From Berkiella sp964496435 (GTDB lineage Bacteria; Pseudomonadota; Gammaproteobacteria; Berkiellales; Berkiellaceae): a stretch of 64,000 nucleotides of DNA. The stretch covers positions 1-64,000 of the forward strand of contig CAZBZP010000008.1 in NCBI GenBank assembly GCA_964496435.1, given 5' to 3'. Made by a program: the position numbers and the translations under genes. Below, piece after piece: positions 62,133 through 64,000 of this stretch; the stretch's first letter is position 1, and each line of letters begins with the position of its first letter. The notes under the pieces are model-generated. The model was given only the letters and a program-made list of their open reading frames with translations, did no database searches and was not told the DNA's origin.

Positions 62133-62909
62133 ATGGCAATCAATGGTCCTATCGGCTGGGCAACATATTTATTAGAAATGTTAGAACAGACAACAGGCAA
62201 TAACACTATTACGAATGGCACCCAAGCCATTATAAATAACGGCACACAAATAATCTGCTCAGCTGGTAATGTGCTTTGTGAGTGGACGGGTGGTCAATAT
62301 AACTTGCCGCAAGCACTCTGCGAAGCCGTCGCAACATGCCAAGAATATATACCTTTAGATAAACAATATTCCGCACCATTGGCGCTGGGCATCGTTACGA
62401 TTGGCGGTTGCTTATATATGTATCAAAACTATGGTGCCAACGATGCTTTAAGCTTAATTAAAAAGATCCTCAAAAAAGAATTTGGTGATAAATATCTTCA
62501 AATATTTAATATCTTTGAAAAGGCCATTAAAGTAGCGATTGATAAACTTATTGAAGATTTCCAAAAGAAATATGCTGAAACTGCTAAAAATATGAGCGAC
62601 AATCAAAAAAATGAGCAAAAGAAAGCATTTAGCAAACAGGTGCTCGATTCATTATTAGACAACCTGAGCCAAAACTTGAAGGGCAACAAGGATGAAATTT
62701 TAGCCCATGTTAAAGCACTGAACCCCGAAGTAGGCCAAACAGCAGGCAAGACTGATGCTGTTTCTCAAGCTGAATTGCCAGGTCAGCAAAAATCCATGCT
62801 GGCACCAATCTCACGCGAAAAGGCTGAGAAAAGGGCGAACAAATTTGTGCTTGAAAACTTCATTGGCATTACCCAAGGAATGAAAAAGAAAAATAAAGTT
62901 GCCCACTAA
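62133..62909 (+). CDS. Unknown protein with hydrophobic centre and helical C-terminus
   Basis: 258 residues from ATG 62133, five bases after GAGAGG; GTG 62094 and ATG 62115 also lie in frame. N-terminal part has Asn/Thr/Gly-rich sequence and several cysteines, then a hydrophobic segment (APLALGIVTIGGCLYMYQNYG, about 92-112) and a long charged helical C-terminus (FNIFEKAIKVAIDKLIEDFQ, NEQKKAFSKQ). No family recognised. May be a membrane-associated effector. Ends before a strong terminator. Confidence 0.6.
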   Translation: MAINGPIGWATYLLEMLEQTTGNNTITNGTQAIINNGTQIICSAGNVLCEWTGGQYNLPQALCEAVATCQEYIPLDKQYSAPLALGIVTIGGCLYMYQNYGANDALSLIKKILKKEFGDKYLQIFNIFEKAIKVAIDKLIEDFQKKYAETAKNMSDNQKNEQKKAFSKQVLDSLLDNLSQNLKGNKDEILAHVKALNPEVGQTAGKTDAVSQAELPGQQKSMLAPISREKAEKRANKFVLENFIGITQGMKKKNKVAH

Positions 62910-62933
62910 TGGAGGCATCTTTATAAAACGCAT

Positions 62934-62962
62934 AAAAAAGCCAGGTCGAACCTGGCTTTTTT
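62934..62962. terminator. Bidirectional rho-independent terminator
   Basis: Stem aaaaaagccaggt / acctggctttttt with a cga loop. It serves 62133-62909 on the plus strand and the rpoA-rplQ operon on the minus strand. Confidence 0.92.
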
Positions 62963-62978
62963 ATTTATAGAACAGCAG

Positions 62979-63347
62979 TTACTCTGCTACGACTCTATCA
63001 ACCAATTCAATGATGGCGATAGGAGCGTTGTCACCTGGACGATAACCACATTTTAATACGCGGGTGTAACCACCGGGTCTGTTGATAGAAGCTGGCCCAA
63101 TTTCAGTAAATAATTTGGTCACAATTTCTCTATCACGTAAGCGGTTGTACGCTAAACGGCGATTAGCATGTGAATCCACTTTACTTAAAGTAATGAGTGG
63201 CTCTACCACAGAGCGTAAAGATTTCGCTTTGGGCAAAGTGGTTTTGATAATGCCATGCTTCATCAACGATACAGCCATGTTTTGAAACATTGCTTTACGG
63301 TGAGAGCTTGTACGATTTAGTTTTCGTCCTGATTTTTGATGACGCAT
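62979..63347 (-). CDS. rplQ: 50S ribosomal protein L17
   Basis: 122 residues, complete. MRHQKSGRKLNRTSSHRKAM is the L17 N-terminus, followed by KTTLPKAKSLRSVVEPLITL and GYTRVLKCGYRPGDNAPIAI. Part of the large ribosomal subunit near the exit tunnel. Last gene of the alpha operon, 56 bases after rpoA. Confidence 0.98.
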   Translation of the reverse strand: MRHQKSGRKLNRTSSHRKAMFQNMAVSLMKHGIIKTTLPKAKSLRSVVEPLITLSKVDSHANRRLAYNRLRDREIVTKLFTEIGPASINRPGGYTRVLKCGYRPGDNAPIAIIELVDRVVAE

Positions 63348-63403
63348 ATTACTCTTCTCATTTTCTAATCTGGTTCGAGTTAAAAACTCTTCTCAAAAAT
63401 TTT

Positions 63404-64000
63404 CTAGGTTGTCGTGATGTTTTCTTTCTTTTCTAAACCGGCTGGAGGCCATCCTTCGAGTTTCATACCAAGGGATAGACCTTTAGCTGCTAAAACATCT
63501 TTAATTTCTGTTAAAGATTTTTTGCCAAGGTTAGGTGTTTTTAACAACTCCATTTCGGTACGTTGAATCAAATCACCTATGTAGTAAATATTTTCCGCTT
63601 TTAAGCAATTTGCTGAACGAACGGTTAATTCTAATTCATCAACAGGACGCAACAAGATAGGATCGATACCGACTTCTTTCTTGGTTTCTGTTGGACGTTC
63701 TTGACCTTTCAAATCAACAAATACTGACAATTGCTCAGCTAAGATTGTCGCAGAACGACGAATAGCTTCTTCTGGATCTAATGTGCCATTGGTTTCAATG
63801 TCGATAATGAGCTTGTCTAAGTCTGTTCTGTTTTCTACACGCGCTCTTTCAACGGTGTAGGTAACACGACGTACAGGACTAAAAGAAGCATCTAATTGCA
63901 AATGACCAATGCTAGCTGATTCTTGATTTTCAGCAGTTTTACGGATGGTAACAGGTTCATACCCACGACCACGCGCCACTGTAAGAGTCATTTTAATTTT
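63404..64000 (-). CDS. rpoA: DNA-directed RNA polymerase alpha subunit (3' part; N-terminus outside window)
   Basis: 198 C-terminal residues are visible; the frame is open to the window end (KIK precedes the internal Met at 63991), so that Met is not the start and about 130 residues lie beyond. Visible: the end of the assembly domain (TLTVARGRGYEP, LIIDIETNGTLDPEEAIRRS) and the whole C-terminal domain that contacts UP elements and activators (RPVDELELTVRSANCLKAEN, TPNLGKKSLTEIKDVL). Confidence 0.98.
   Translation of the reverse strand, partial: KIKMTLTVARGRGYEPVTIRKTAENQESASIGHLQLDASFSPVRRVTYTVERARVENRTDLDKLIIDIETNGTLDPEEAIRRSATILAEQLSVFVDLKGQERPTETKKEVGIDPILLRPVDELELTVRSANCLKAENIYYIGDLIQRTEMELLKTPNLGKKSLTEIKDVLAAKGLSLGMKLEGWPPAGLEKKENITTT

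Noticed and set aside
63404..63991. rpoA read as complete from the Met at 63991
   Set aside because: The frame stays open to base 64000 and the sequence starts in the middle of the alpha assembly domain, so this is an internal methionine of a truncated gene.

Overview
The window is a piece of a chromosome from a low-to-moderate GC gammaproteobacterium. The best fit is the Legionellales (Legionella, Coxiella and Berkiella relatives). This is inference from gene content and synteny: xseB-ispA-dxs-folE2 divergent from a PomA/PomB-type stator pair, glyA-nrdR-ribD-ribB-ribH-nusB, an ssb-MFS / uvrA divergent pair, and rpoA-rplQ. Between the housekeeping genes lie ankyrin-like, coiled-coil, protein-kinase-like and low-complexity genes of the kind that intracellular bacteria use as host-directed effectors. 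I see no rRNA, tRNA, IS element, integrase, phage module or CRISPR array. No gene-free stretch exceeds 300 bases; the longest gaps, about 190 to 230 bases, hold only promoters, palindromes or nothing I can name.

Layout. 1-168: two copies of a 59-bp repeat. 0.2-2.6 kb (minus): PilZ protein and PomB/PomA stator. 2.8-6.7 kb (plus): xseB, ispA, dxs, folE2 (isoprenoid and folate or queuosine precursors). 6.8-9.4 kb: methyltransferase, MsrB-MsrA fusion, SMR pump. 9.6-16.3 kb: small lipoprotein, histidine acid phosphatase, thiamine-diphosphate enzyme, kinase-like protein, carbonic anhydrase, M20 amidohydrolase. 16.3-19.0 kb (minus): EmrA/EmrB-type tripartite efflux. 19-30.9 kb: lipoproteins, coiled-coil protein, a degenerate peptide deformylase with a His-rich tail, UspA, DUF4442, SDR, a Pro/Thr-rich protein, fabV, and three ankyrin-like genes. 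31-35.4 kb (minus): riboflavin/nusB operon headed by glyA and nrdR. 35.5-47 kb: ettA, hybrid histidine kinase, a large VWA protein, radA, plsC-like, DUF1249, HIT protein. 47.3-53.5 kb: the most unusual region. 53.6-57.4 kb: exported protein, hipBA with three phased operators, ssb, MFS. 57.6-62.9 kb: uvrA, a 58-residue ORF, a membrane-anchored Ser/Thr kinase-like protein and an unknown protein. 63-64 kb (minus): rplQ and the 3' part of rpoA.

The strongest candidate for an undescribed system is the four-gene minus-strand cluster 47961-51782. An APH/choline-kinase-fold protein overlaps by 4 bases a 97-residue peptide. Next comes an 80-residue peptide with a textbook double-glycine leader and a glycine-rich hydrophobic core. 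Last comes a 708-residue protein with a signal peptide, an apparent nucleotidyltransferase motif and a second kinase-like catalytic loop. The two small proteins have aligned leader-type N-termini: L-12, T-11, E-8, L/M-7, I/V-4, then GG in one and AA in the other. This looks like a secreted-peptide or RiPP-like locus paired with kinase-fold enzymes, but no C39 peptidase/transporter lies in the window.
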